A stretch of DNA of 64,000 nucleotides. Origin: Opitutaceae bacterium. Lineage in GTDB: Bacteria; Verrucomicrobiota; Verrucomicrobiia; Opitutales; Opitutaceae. Position 1 is the first letter of the stretch. Each line of letters begins with the position of its first letter. Made by a program: the position numbers and the translations under genes. Under the pieces are notes generated by a model. The model was not told the origin of the DNA and did not search any database. It saw only the letters and a program-made list of their open reading frames with translations. Shown one piece after another: positions 6,878-15,664 of the stretch. The stretch is taken from NCBI GenBank assembly GCA_016711225.1, contig JADJTK010000001.1:248001-312000 (forward strand), in the 5' to 3' direction.

Positions 6878-8397
6878 GGGAGCGGTTCGCCGGACGGCAG
6901 CGGCAGGGCGAGCGATTGCAGCGCGGCAGCGAAGAGCAGGCGGCGCTGGGCGGGGGAGAGCCCGGGTTCCAGCACGGCGATACGGTAGTCGCGGAACAGT
7001 TCCCGGAGTTCCTGGGCCTGGCGGGCGCGCTCGAAATTCTCGAGCAGGTCGTCGATGGATTTGCGATCCTGGCCGGCGCCGGCGGTGCGTTGGGTCTCGG
7101 CGAGGGCGGTGCGGATGGCGTCCTTCTCGCGGTTCAAGATGGCCAGGGCGGCCTGCTGGTCCGGGGTGAAGGCGGTGATGGGCACCGCGATACCGCCGGG
7201 GCGCGCGGAAGGGAGCGCGGCGGCCCGGGCCGTTTGCGTGAGGGTGGCGTGGAGTTGCTGGAGCAGCGTTTGTTTGTGTTGGCGGTAGGTGGTGATGCGC
7301 GCGACCAAGTCTGGGGGGAGCGCGGGGGGAGCGGGAATGCCGGACAGGTCGGCGCTGGTGCGTAGAGCGTGGCGAAGCTGCTCGGCTTGGGCGTCGAGGG
7401 CGGCGAAGGCAGGGGCTTGGAGGGTAGCGAGCTCCTGGAGCCTCTGCGCGGCGGTGGCGGGCTCGCCGGAGAGCAGTTCGCGGAGGGTGGCGAGGAAGGC
7501 GTCGGCGAGTTCGCGTTTGGTGGCGTTATAGGACTCGAGTTGGGCCACGAGGGCTGGCGGCAGGTTCGGCGGCAGGAGCAGGCGGGCCCCTTCGGGCGCG
7601 AAAAAGAAGGTGGAGGCGAGGCTCGTATGGGAGGCGCGGCTTTCGCGCTCGGTGGCGGCCTCGCGCAGGAGGCGGCGCTGGGCGGGGGAGAGGCCGTTCA
7701 GATGGTAGGCGGCGTTGCGCAGCAGGCGGGCCTCGACGCGCAGGCGCAGGGCGGTGTCGGGGCTGGGCGCTTGCGGGTGGGGCGTGGCGTTATCCAGGCC
7801 GGCCAGTTTCTCCGGGGGAAGGCCGCCGAGTTCGGCCCGGATCTGCTCGGCGGTGGCTTCGAGTTCCGCGAGGCGGGCGGCCTGCAACTGGGCCAGGGTA
7901 TCCAGTTCCAAGGCGCGCACCGACGGGTCGACCGCTTGGGTGCGGGCCAGGACGGCGCGAAGCTCGTCCTGCAGGGCGGCTTTGGCGGTGCGATAGGCCT
8001 CGAGTTTCTGGCGGTCTTTGCGGGGGAGGTCATCGGAGGCCAGGCGGGAGGCCAGTTGGGGGTAGAAGGCGTCGTTGATGTAGGCGGCAAGCTCCGGGGC
8101 GGCAGGCTGCCCCGACTCGAGCGGGCTGGGCAGCGGGATGGGGGTATCCAGCGGAGGCGGGGTCGGCGGAAGAAAGCGGAACGCCGTCTCGGGCAGTGAC
8201 AAGCGGTTGAGGTAGTAGTGCGAAGCCGAGGGAGGGGTGAAGCGCGCCCGATCAAACGGCCCGTAGTCGGCCATGATTTCCTCGACGTCGACCTGCCGGT
8301 CCCCGGCCCCCTGGGCCTGCACCAGCGGCATGGAAACAGCCAGCCAGGCGGGGGCGGTGAGCAGGGCGGCGAAGCGGACGGGGCGTGCGAAGTTCAT
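6874..8397 (-). CDS. Exported coiled-coil protein of two-component operon
   Basis: 507 aa from the start at 8397, chosen because it opens a clear signal peptide (MNFARPVRFAALLTAPAWLA ... LVQAQ). The frame is open further, to a GTG at 8568 that overlaps the stop of the response regulator gene. The mature protein is rich in Ala, Leu, Arg and Gln, with predicted long helices. The phrase LSPAQRRLL occurs twice (near residues 230 and 490), suggesting an internal repeat. It sits between the regulator and the kinase genes, so it may be a periplasmic accessory sensor. No known family. Confidence 0.65.
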   Translation of the reverse strand: MNFARPVRFAALLTAPAWLAVSMPLVQAQGAGDRQVDVEEIMADYGPFDRARFTPPSASHYYLNRLSLPETAFRFLPPTPPPLDTPIPLPSPLESGQPAAPELAAYINDAFYPQLASRLASDDLPRKDRQKLEAYRTAKAALQDELRAVLARTQAVDPSVRALELDTLAQLQAARLAELEATAEQIRAELGGLPPEKLAGLDNATPHPQAPSPDTALRLRVEARLLRNAAYHLNGLSPAQRRLLREAATERESRASHTSLASTFFFAPEGARLLLPPNLPPALVAQLESYNATKRELADAFLATLRELLSGEPATAAQRLQELATLQAPAFAALDAQAEQLRHALRTSADLSGIPAPPALPPDLVARITTYRQHKQTLLQQLHATLTQTARAAALPSARPGGIAVPITAFTPDQQAALAILNREKDAIRTALAETQRTAGAGQDRKSIDDLLENFERARQAQELRELFRDYRIAVLEPGLSPAQRRLLFAAALQSLALPLPSGEPLP

Positions 8398-8564
8398 GGA
8401 GGAAGCGGTGCCGGGAGCGGAGGAGGGCGAAGCTTCTGCATTCGGGATGCCAGCGAGGGGCGGGCGTTGGTGCGGGGGGGGGCGGGCCGGCGTGGGGTGG
8501 GCGTGGCCGGTTGCCTGCACCCAAGCGGGCTGGTGCCCGATGGTTGCCTGCCACCAGGAGCGGG

Positions 8565-9983
8565 TCACTCCGGGGCGGCGAGGCTGGAGGCAGGCGCGGG
8601 AGGGGGAGCGGTGTTGAGGCGGTAGCGGAGGAACTCGCGGGTGACGCCGAGGCGTCGGGCCGCGGCGGTGACGTTGTGGTTGGTTTCTCGGAGGGCTTCG
8701 GCGACGAGTTCGGCGACCACGCTTTCGAGGGTGAAGCCTTCCTCCGGGAGGCGCCAGGAGGGGTGGCGCCAGTCCGGGGCGGCGGCAGCGGCGGGGGCGC
8801 CGAGGTGGGCGAAATCCAGATGCGGGCCGGGGCCAAAGATCACCGCGCGTTCGATCTCGTGGGCCAGTTCACGGGCGTTGCCGGGCCAGGGCTGGGCGCG
8901 GAGCCGGTTGGCCCCCTCGGCGGTGATGGCCACACCGTTGAGGCGGTGGCGCTGGGCGATGCGTTCCAGCAGATGCTCGGCGAGGGCGAGCAGATCGCCG
9001 CCCCGTTGGCGCAGGGGCGGCAGAGCCAGCTGAAGCAGATGGAGGCGGTGGTAGAGGTCTTCGCGGAAGGAGCCGGCCGCGACGAGCTCGACGAGGGGGC
9101 GGTTGGTGGCGGCGATCAGGCGTACATCAATACGGATTTCCTTGGTGCCGCCCAGGCGCCGGATGGTGCCATCCTCCACCGCGGTGAGCACCTTGGCCTG
9201 GGTGGCGGGGGCGAGGGTGCCGATCTCGTCGAGAAAAAGGGTGCCGCCGTCGGCGGCTTCGAACAAACCGAGGCGGGCCTGTTTGGCGTCGGTGAAGGCG
9301 CCGCGTTCGTGTCCAAAGAGCTCGGATTCAGCGAGGGTCTCGGGCAGGGCGGCGCAGTTGATGACGATGAAGGGCCGGACGCGGCGCGGGCCCTCGCGGT
9401 GGAGCCAGCGCGCGAGCAGACTCTTGCCGGTGCCGGTCTCTCCCTCGATCAGCACTGGCGGCAGGCCGTGCTCGATGCGCCGCTCGGCGGTGAGGATCTG
9501 CTCGAGTCGGGCCCGGAGGGGGGCGAGGCCGGAGCCGAAGAAAAAGTCGGGCCCGGCGGCGGTGCCCTCGGCGCGGTGCTGCTCGCGGCGCTCGGCGGTG
9601 CGCTGGGCGCGGCAACGCAGGAAGGCGACGGGGAGCTCGTCGGGTTCGAAGGGCTTGGTGAGGTAGTCGCCGGCGCCCAGCCGCATCGCCTCGACGGCCT
9701 TCTTGACGCCGCCGAAGGCCGTCATGACGACCACCCCGGTATTTTCGGAGAAGACACGCTGGCGCAGCAGATCGAGGGCCTCGCCGTCGGGCAGGTGGAG
9801 ATCGACGAGGGCGAAGTCGAAACGCAGGTCGGCGGCCAGGCGGCGAGCCTCGGCCAGGGTGCCCGCCTCGCTGAGCTGGGCGCCCAGGCCGCGCAGGTGG
9901 GCGGCGAGCCGGCGGCGTAGCGGGGCATCGTCCTCCAGGAGGAGCACTTCACAACCCCGGGGTAGCGCGGTATCGGCATCCAT
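8565..9983 (-). CDS. Sigma54-dependent response regulator (NtrC family)
   Basis: 472 aa from the ATG at 9983. The receiver domain (residues ~10-125) has the acidic pair in LLLEDDAP and the phospho-acceptor Asp in FALVDLHLPDG. The AAA+ domain (~155-385) has Walker A GETGTGKS, Walker B GGTLFLDEIG and the arginine finger region FREDLYHRL. The sigma54-contact loop reads GAFTDA rather than the usual GAFTGA. A Fis-type HTH lies at the C-terminus (NVTAAARRLGVTREFLRYRL). The frame is open upstream to 10205, but that part is low-complexity. It probably activates the divergent TonB operon, whose upstream region has a -24/-12 promoter. Confidence 0.9.
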   Translation of the reverse strand: MDADTALPRGCEVLLLEDDAPLRRRLAAHLRGLGAQLSEAGTLAEARRLAADLRFDFALVDLHLPDGEALDLLRQRVFSENTGVVVMTAFGGVKKAVEAMRLGAGDYLTKPFEPDELPVAFLRCRAQRTAERREQHRAEGTAAGPDFFFGSGLAPLRARLEQILTAERRIEHGLPPVLIEGETGTGKSLLARWLHREGPRRVRPFIVINCAALPETLAESELFGHERGAFTDAKQARLGLFEAADGGTLFLDEIGTLAPATQAKVLTAVEDGTIRRLGGTKEIRIDVRLIAATNRPLVELVAAGSFREDLYHRLHLLQLALPPLRQRGGDLLALAEHLLERIAQRHRLNGVAITAEGANRLRAQPWPGNARELAHEIERAVIFGPGPHLDFAHLGAPAAAAAPDWRHPSWRLPEEGFTLESVVAELVAEALRETNHNVTAAARRLGVTREFLRYRLNTAPPPAPASSLAAPE

Positions 9984-10060
9984 CTTGCGCACCAACACGG
10001 GCGAAGGCGCCGCGACCTTCAATCTTTTTCCCCGGGAAAGCGATGATGTGCGGCGGGGCA

Positions 10061-10104
10061 CTACAACCGGCGTGCCGGGGCCGCGACGGCGGCGCCGGTT
10101 GTAG
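10061..10104. promoter_or_regulatory. Palindrome, likely upstream activator site
   Basis: Perfect 12-bp inverted repeat CTACAACCGGCG / CGCCGGTTGTAG (10061-10072 and 10093-10104) with a 20-base spacer. It lies 96 bp upstream of a sigma54-type promoter and 78 bp from the start of the sigma54 activator gene. Position and symmetry fit an enhancer site for a dimeric NtrC-type regulator. The absence of a T-run argues against a terminator. Confidence 0.55.
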
Positions 10105-10199
10105 GCAACCGGTGGAGCCGCGGGCGCGCCCCGGTGGGTGGGTGGGGCGGAGGCCCTTAATGGCTGGGGCGGAGCGGCTTGGGTTCGGGTTGGGTGACG

Positions 10200-10215
10200 T
10201 GGCACGGGCCGTGCA
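10200..10215 (+). promoter_or_regulatory. Putative sigma54 (-24/-12) promoter of TonB operon
   Basis: TGGCACG-GGCC-GTGCA matches the sigma54 consensus TGGCACG-N4-TTGCA at all but one conserved base. It points toward the gene starting at 10411, leaving a ~185-base leader. A sigma54 activator gene diverges from the same intergenic region. Confidence 0.6.
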
Positions 10216-10410
10216 ATCGTGGGGGCAACCCCAAACCTTCATGCTCGCCCCCGCGCCGACTTCCGCCCGCGCTCTCCGTCCCCGACTTCCCGCTCGCCCG
10301 CTGCGTCCCCCCGCGGCACAGTGGCGGCAAGCAATCGGTGGAGACAGCGGCCCGCTCCCTCAGGCCGGACCGCGGTGCACCGGAATCCCCTTTCCCCAAC
10401 GGAGTGTATT

Positions 10411-11199
10411 ATGGATGTGAACAACGGTGTCGTGTGTCGGATCGTGGCCGGGCTGTGGAGCGTCGGGCTGGTGGTGCCCCTGTGTGCGGGGGATCCGCTG
10501 GAGAGCGTCCAGCAGGCGGCGGGCGAATGGGCCAAGGTCCGCGCCGAGACGGTGCGCCTCGAGTCGGACTGGGCGTGGCAGAAGGTATTGATGGAGTCCA
10601 CCCGCGACGCGCTGCAGGAGCGCGTCAAGCAGTTGGAGGAGAAGCGCGCTGCGCTCGAAGCCAAGACGGCCGGGGAGCGCCGGGAGGCCGAGGAGCTCGC
10701 CGGACGCCGGCAGGAGATGGTGGGCGAGGCGGCCGCAGCGGCCCAGCAGTTGCAGGAACTGGACGCGAGACTGGTGCGGATGCGGCCGTGGTTGCCGCCG
10801 CGGTTGTCGGTGGCGTTGGAACTGCCCTACCGCAGCCTGGCCGCGCCGGCTCTGCCGCTGGGCGAGCGCATGCAGCACACGATGGCGATCCTCAACCGGT
10901 GCCTGCATTTCAACCGCACGCTCACCCATGGCGAGGAGGCCATCGCGGTGCCCGGCGGGGAGGGAAGGTTGCTGGAGGTCGTGTACTGGGGGCTCAGTAA
11001 CGGGTATGCCCTGGATCGCACCGCCGGCACGGCCTATCTCGGGGCGCCTGCCGCGGAGGGCTGGGTGTGGACGGCGGCGCCCGAGCTGGCGGCGGCAGTG
11101 GGGCGGCTGCTGGCGGTGTGCGCCGATAAGACCGCCCCGGAATACGTCGAGCTGGCACTGCGCGTCAGCGATCCGACGGCCCTCAACCCCCAGCCCTGA
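10411..11199 (+). CDS. DUF3450 family periplasmic protein of TonB system
   Basis: 262 aa. The signal peptide is at the N-terminus (RIVAGLWSVGLVVPLCAG). It is followed by a long coiled coil (~residues 30-115; ALQERVKQLEEKRAALEAKT) and a globular C-terminal part (ERMQHTMAILNRCLHFNRTL, LEVVYWGLSNGYALDRTAGT), the DUF3450 arrangement. In gamma-proteobacteria DUF3450 proteins are encoded with TtpC, ExbB2, ExbD2 and TonB2, exactly as here. The ATG at 10411 is preceded by GGAG. It is the first gene of the operon, six bases before the TtpC-like gene. Confidence 0.8.
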   Translation: MDVNNGVVCRIVAGLWSVGLVVPLCAGDPLESVQQAAGEWAKVRAETVRLESDWAWQKVLMESTRDALQERVKQLEEKRAALEAKTAGERREAEELAGRRQEMVGEAAAAAQQLQELDARLVRMRPWLPPRLSVALELPYRSLAAPALPLGERMQHTMAILNRCLHFNRTLTHGEEAIAVPGGEGRLLEVVYWGLSNGYALDRTAGTAYLGAPAAEGWVWTAAPELAAAVGRLLAVCADKTAPEYVELALRVSDPTALNPQP

Positions 11200-11205
11200 T
11201 TTCCC

Positions 11206-12633
11206 ATGAGACTGAGACTTTGTGGAATGGTTTTGGCAGGCGTGGTGTGTGGTGCCGCCTGGGCGGCCGATCCGTTGGAGGAGGCGGCCGCCCGGGCGGC
11301 GCTCGACTATGGCGAGCGGCTCAAGACGGCGACCCGTGAGCTCGGCGCCACGCGCGCCCGCATCAACGAGGCCCGCACGCCGCTGGCCGAGGCCACGCGG
11401 GTGGCCGAAGGCCGGATCGCGGCCCTGGAGACCGAGATCCTCCGATTGGAGACCGCTCAGGCCAACGGAGCGGATACCCAGCGGCAGCTCCAGCGTGAGG
11501 CCGACGTCCAGCGGCGCAGTCTTGGCTATCTGCTGGCTCAGGCGCAGGAGACGATGAAGGCGTTTGACGAATCGCTTCTGCCCGGCGAGCGCTCGCTCTG
11601 GGGCAGGCGGCAGGAGGAGCTCCAGCGAAAGTTGGGTACGGCCACCGCGAAGGGCGGGGCGCCGGTCGCCTTGGCGGTAGCGGAGATAGTGACGGAACGC
11701 CTGGCTCGGCAGATCGGCGGCTATACGACTCCAGGGCAGGCGATTGCGGAGGGAGACAACCGGATGGAGGCCGGCACCTTTGTCTTTGTTGGTCCCGACG
11801 TGTACTTCCACGCAGAGCAAGGCGGGTTGCTTGGCGCGGCGCGGGCGCGCGAGGGCCGCGAATGGCCCACCGTGCAGACGATTCCTGGGTGGACGCCGGC
11901 GGAGGCCGGCGGGCTGTTCCGGCAGGGGGAGGGAGTGGTGGCGTTGGATGCTTCCGGTGGCAAAGCGCTGGCCTTGCACGCATCCCATGGGACGATAATG
12001 CAGGAGGTGCAGAAGGGCGGCGTCGTGGGCTATGTGATCCTGGTCATCGGGGTGCTCGCGCTGGCGATCACCGTGCAGAAGCTGCGCGATTTCAGCCGGC
12101 TGGCGGTGGACGAGCCGCCGGCGGTGCGCCAAGTGCTGGGCCATCTCGCCCGCGGAGCGCAGGAGGAGGCGACCCGTTCGGTGCTGGCTCTCAAGACGAC
12201 CACGCGCGAGCTGTTCACCCTGGGGTTGCGCCACCGGCACAAACCGAAGGCGCTGCTGGAGGAGCATCTGGAGAGCTTCGTGCTCCAACAGCGGATGCTT
12301 CAGGAGCGGAGGCTGCCGTTGCTGGCGGTGATCGCCACCTCAGGGCCGCTGCTGGGCCTGCTCGGCACTGTCACGGGCATGATCAAGACCTTCACCCTGA
12401 TCACCGTTTTCGGCACCGGCAGCGCGGGGAAGCTTTCGGCTGGTATCTCGGAGGCGCTGGTGGCCACCAAGCTGGGCCTGATGGTGGCGATTCCGGCGCT
12501 GGTCATCCACGGGTTCCTCTCGCAGCGCATCCAAAAGCATCTCGCGATGCTGGACCGTTACGCGCTGGAGATCTCGACGGCGGCCGAGGAGGCCAAGCGC
12601 GAGAAGCAGCCGGCGGAGGTGGAGCCGTCATGA
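11206..12633 (+). CDS. TtpC-like MotA/TolQ/ExbB proton channel protein with long periplasmic domain
   Basis: 475 aa. Signal peptide (MRLRLCGMVLAGVVCGAAWA), then a ~250-residue periplasmic coiled-coil and beta domain, then the ExbB/TolQ channel. The first membrane segment is GYVILVIGVLALAITVQKL (~275). The conserved segments are PLLAVIATSGPLLGLLGTVT and GISEALVATKLGLMVAIPAL. This extended form is the TtpC type, which in Vibrio is needed for TonB2 function. It would sit in the inner membrane as part of the proton-driven motor. Its stop overlaps the next gene's ATG by four bases. Confidence 0.85.
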   Translation: MRLRLCGMVLAGVVCGAAWAADPLEEAAARAALDYGERLKTATRELGATRARINEARTPLAEATRVAEGRIAALETEILRLETAQANGADTQRQLQREADVQRRSLGYLLAQAQETMKAFDESLLPGERSLWGRRQEELQRKLGTATAKGGAPVALAVAEIVTERLARQIGGYTTPGQAIAEGDNRMEAGTFVFVGPDVYFHAEQGGLLGAARAREGREWPTVQTIPGWTPAEAGGLFRQGEGVVALDASGGKALALHASHGTIMQEVQKGGVVGYVILVIGVLALAITVQKLRDFSRLAVDEPPAVRQVLGHLARGAQEEATRSVLALKTTTRELFTLGLRHRHKPKALLEEHLESFVLQQRMLQERRLPLLAVIATSGPLLGLLGTVTGMIKTFTLITVFGTGSAGKLSAGISEALVATKLGLMVAIPALVIHGFLSQRIQKHLAMLDRYALEISTAAEEAKREKQPAEVEPS

Positions 12634-13124
12634 GCACCGCGGTGCGCGAGCTCCTTCGCGATGGCGGCCCGGTGCTGCTGGCCAACCTGGCTCTGGCCGT
12701 GGTGCTCTACAGCCGTTGCTGCGGGCTGCTGCTGCAATTGGTGCGCACGCGGCGCACGTTGGCCGGGATCCGCGGGGTGGGGACGGAGCAGCTGCCGACG
12801 CTGCGCCGTTGGCAGGCGGAGCTGCAGGACTCATTTCGCCGGCAGCGGCTGTTGATCGGGGCGATGATCGCCGCGGCGCCGCTGCTCGGGTTGCTGGGGA
12901 CAGTGGCGGGCATGATCACCACCTTCGAGAGCCTCTCCGGCCAGGCCGGGAGCAACTCGATGGAAGGGCTGGCCGGGGGGATCTCGGAGGCGCTCCTCAA
13001 TACCGAGGCCGGCCTGGCGGTGGCCATCCCCGCGGTGCTGCTGTTGTACTACGCCCACCGGCTGACCCAAAAGGGTGTGGGCCGGTTGGTGGAGCTGGAG
13101 GCCCAGGGCCTGGAGACCTTCTGA
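12630..13124 (+). CDS. exbB: ExbB-type proton channel subunit
   Basis: 164 aa with three membrane segments: residues ~14-36, ~78-102 (AAAPLLGLLGTVAGMITTF) and ~122-146 (ALLNTEAGLAVAIPAVLLLY). The GLLGTV and GISEAL motifs are those of ExbB/TolQ. It starts at the ATGA overlap with the TtpC-like gene and is two bases from exbD. With ExbD it forms the proton-driven stator that energises TonB. The short length (no N-terminal extension) fits the ExbB2 type. Confidence 0.88.
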   Translation: MSTAVRELLRDGGPVLLANLALAVVLYSRCCGLLLQLVRTRRTLAGIRGVGTEQLPTLRRWQAELQDSFRRQRLLIGAMIAAAPLLGLLGTVAGMITTFESLSGQAGSNSMEGLAGGISEALLNTEAGLAVAIPAVLLLYYAHRLTQKGVGRLVELEAQGLETF

Positions 13125-13126
13125 TC

Positions 13127-13540
13127 ATGGCACGCAAAAACAATCACGGACGCCATTACGAGAGCGTGCACATCGACGTGGTGCCGATGGTCGACTGTAT
13201 GCTCGTGCTGGTGATCTTCCTGATGGTGAGCAGCGTCTTCGTGGCCGCGCCGGGCATCGAGGTGGACCGGCCCGACGTGAGCGGGGGTGAGGTGGCCGAC
13301 CGCAACTTCCTGTTGCTGGCCATCACCGCCGACGATCGCATCTATTTCGACGGGCAGGAGATCCCGCTCGACCAGGTGGCGCCGCTGGTGAAACAGGCCG
13401 CCTACAGCCAGGACCAGGCCCTGATCATCCAGGCGGACAAGGCGACCAGCCACGGGGCGTTCGCCCGGGTCTACGCCGAGGGCAAGCGGGCGGGGGTGCG
13501 CAATGTGCAGTTCGCCACCGCGCGGGCCGACACTCCGTAA
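13127..13540 (+). CDS. exbD: ExbD-type biopolymer transport protein
   Basis: 137 aa. One N-terminal membrane helix (VVPMVDCMLVLVIFLMVSSV) contains the conserved Asp of the MVD motif that carries the proton path. A periplasmic ExbD domain follows (NFLLLAITADDRIYFDGQEI ... ALIIQADKATSHGAF). It is adjacent to exbB and tonB in the same operon, so it is part of the same motor. Confidence 0.9.
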   Translation: MARKNNHGRHYESVHIDVVPMVDCMLVLVIFLMVSSVFVAAPGIEVDRPDVSGGEVADRNFLLLAITADDRIYFDGQEIPLDQVAPLVKQAAYSQDQALIIQADKATSHGAFARVYAEGKRAGVRNVQFATARADTP

Positions 13541-13551
13541 CCGGAAATGTG

Positions 13552-14295
13552 ATGAACCGCGCGAACCCAGACCCGTTGCCCGTCGCCCTGCCGGAGGCCA
13601 CCGCTTGGTTGCGGGCGGCTAGCGTGCTCGGCGGGCTGGCCTGCGTGGCGCTCCTCCTGGGGGCGCTGGCCCTGACGCGGGCACCGGGCGAGGCGCCAGC
13701 GGAGGCGGAGGTGTACGTGGCCCGGCAGGTGGCGTTGCCGTTGGAGCCGCCGCCGCCGCTGGAGGCTCCTTCCGAGGTGCAGCTGCCGACGTTGGTGGGG
13801 CCGATCCGGCTGGAGATCGCGGCCTCGGCGAGCGCGGTGCGCATCCAGGTTCCCGACATCCAGCTGCCCGCGGGCGAGTTGCCGCCGCCGGCGGCGCGGC
13901 CCACGGTGGCGGCGCGTTTCGACCTGGCGAGATCGGCCACGCGGGCGCCGCAGGACAACGGTGACCTGGAGGGACGGCGGGTGTTCAGCCGCAACGAGGT
14001 GGACCAGCGGCCGCAAGTGCTGCAGCGGGTGAAACCGCGGGTCAGCTACATGAAGGTCCGCAACATGGCGACGCCGCGCACGACGATGCTGTTGGTGGTG
14101 AATACCGACGGCACGGTGGGCGATGTGCGCCTGCTCCACAGCTCGCGGGACGAGGACTTCGACGGGATCATGATGGACATGATCCGGGAGTGGAAATTCC
14201 GGCCGGCAGTGCGCAAGGGGCGCAAGGTCCGTTGCTGGGTGGAGCAGGCGGTGTCCGTGCGCCTGGCCGTCGGATCAACCTTCGAAGTCTATTAA
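13552..14295 (+). CDS. tonB: TonB family energy transducer
   Basis: 247 aa from ATG 13552 (a GTG lies one codon upstream). One N-terminal membrane anchor (~residues 21-44, ASVLGGLACVALLLGALAL), then a Pro-rich linker (PLEPPPPLEAPSE), then the TonB C-terminal domain (RTTMLLVVNTDGTVGDVRLL ... MIREWKFRPAVRKGRKVRCW). It spans the periplasm and transmits the force of the ExbB/D motor to outer-membrane receptors such as the one at 49183-52852. Short spacing on both sides indicates co-transcription. Confidence 0.88.
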   Translation: MNRANPDPLPVALPEATAWLRAASVLGGLACVALLLGALALTRAPGEAPAEAEVYVARQVALPLEPPPPLEAPSEVQLPTLVGPIRLEIAASASAVRIQVPDIQLPAGELPPPAARPTVAARFDLARSATRAPQDNGDLEGRRVFSRNEVDQRPQVLQRVKPRVSYMKVRNMATPRTTMLLVVNTDGTVGDVRLLHSSRDEDFDGIMMDMIREWKFRPAVRKGRKVRCWVEQAVSVRLAVGSTFEVY

Positions 14296-14299
14296 ACCC

Positions 14300-15664
14300 A
14301 TGTTCCCATTCCGAACCCTACTGCAGGCGGGCCTCGCCGGTGTGCTGCTCCTCGGCGCGACCGCCGCCCAGGCCCGGCGGCCGGCCTCCAAGGAGGAGCT
14401 CAGCCGGATCATCAACGAGTCGGCCGGTTTCCTCAAGAACCGGGAGCCGGAGATGACCGCTGGTGAATACGTGCTCTACGAGAAGGTCGTCGCCATGCTG
14501 GCCGTGCAGCCGGACTTCGCGATGCAGCTGCTGCAGGGCATGATGGCGGGCAAGGAACGGCCCAGCCCCGCGTTCGAGTTCGTGCTGGGCAACGCCCAGT
14601 ACACGGCGAACCGGCTCGATCTGGCCGAGGCGCACTATCGGCGCGCCGTGGAACAATTTCCCCAATACCTACGCGCCTGGGCCAACCTCGGCGTGCTCCA
14701 CTATGGCGCGGGGCGCTACGACCAGGCGGTGGCCAGCTTCCGCCGGGCGGTGGAGCTGGGCGACAACAGTTCCGATACGCTCGGCATGCTCGCCTACGCC
14801 CTGCAACGGGCGGGCAACGCGGTGGGCGCAGAGATGGCCTACCTGCGGGCGTTGTCGGTGGCGCCGGATTGCCCCGATTGGATCGAGGGGCTGTGCGATC
14901 TCTACACGCAGGGGAAGCAGTACGTCCGCGCCGAGTCCTTGGCCCGGCAGCTGGTGAAGCTCGAGCCGCGCGAGGCGCGGCATTGGCAGCACTATGCGGG
15001 GCTGTTGCTCGCACAGGAACGGGGCATGGATGCGGTCGTCGTCCTCGAGTCTGCTTGGGGGTTGCAACTGGCAGATGCCGAGATGCTGCTGCAACTGGGC
15101 GACCTTTATGCGCAGCAGAAACTCAACCCCGAGGCGTTGGCCTCCTACCGAGCGGCGATGAAGGTCGCCCCGGAGGCCGGCGCCAAGCGCTTGGTGGGGA
15201 TGGCGCGGATGCTGGCCGAGGACCGTCAGGCCGGGGCGGCGGCGGAGCTGCTTGCTGCCGTGGAAAAGGACGTGCCCGCGGAGGGGCGCGGGGAGTTCCT
15301 GCAGGCCCGCGCCGAGTTGACGATCTTGCGCAAGGACTGGACGGGGGCCCGCCGCGATCTGGAGGAGGCGTTGGCCGCACGGCCGCTGCACGGCCCGCTC
15401 CTGTTGCGGCTCGGCCAGGTGCTCAAGATGGGCGACGCCACGATCGCCGCCCAACAGGTTCTCGCCGCCGCCGCCCAGCGCCCCGAGTCCGCCTATCGGG
15501 CGCACCTCGAGCTGGCCGACCTGGAGCTGCGCGCGCGGCATTTCGGGCTCTGTGTCGAGCATCTGGAGCAAGCGCTCGCTCTCGAAAACTCGCCTCCGGT
15601 TCAGGCTTACCTGGCAAAGATCAAAACTCTCGTATCCTCCCATGAAAACAACACGCAACACTGA
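14300..15664 (+). CDS. TPR-repeat protein of TonB operon
   Basis: 454 aa with an N-terminal signal peptide (TLLQAGLAGVLLLGATAAQA). Tetratricopeptide repeats run over most of the length, for example AEAHYRRAVEQFPQYLRAWA and YDQAVASFRRAVELGDNSSD, with further degenerate units to the C-terminus. A TPR protein follows TonB2 in gamma-proteobacterial TtpC-type operons too. It probably acts as a periplasmic assembly or docking factor. It begins four bases after tonB and overlaps the next gene by 23 bases. Confidence 0.82.
   Translation: MFPFRTLLQAGLAGVLLLGATAAQARRPASKEELSRIINESAGFLKNREPEMTAGEYVLYEKVVAMLAVQPDFAMQLLQGMMAGKERPSPAFEFVLGNAQYTANRLDLAEAHYRRAVEQFPQYLRAWANLGVLHYGAGRYDQAVASFRRAVELGDNSSDTLGMLAYALQRAGNAVGAEMAYLRALSVAPDCPDWIEGLCDLYTQGKQYVRAESLARQLVKLEPREARHWQHYAGLLLAQERGMDAVVVLESAWGLQLADAEMLLQLGDLYAQQKLNPEALASYRAAMKVAPEAGAKRLVGMARMLAEDRQAGAAAELLAAVEKDVPAEGRGEFLQARAELTILRKDWTGARRDLEEALAARPLHGPLLLRLGQVLKMGDATIAAQQVLAAAAQRPESAYRAHLELADLELRARHFGLCVEHLEQALALENSPPVQAYLAKIKTLVSSHENNTQH

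Noticed and set aside
5786..9920. Long plus-strand open frames opposite the kinase/regulator operon
   Set aside because: They are shadows of the high-GC minus-strand genes: Gly/Ala/Arg-rich translations with no domain, overlapping well-supported genes.
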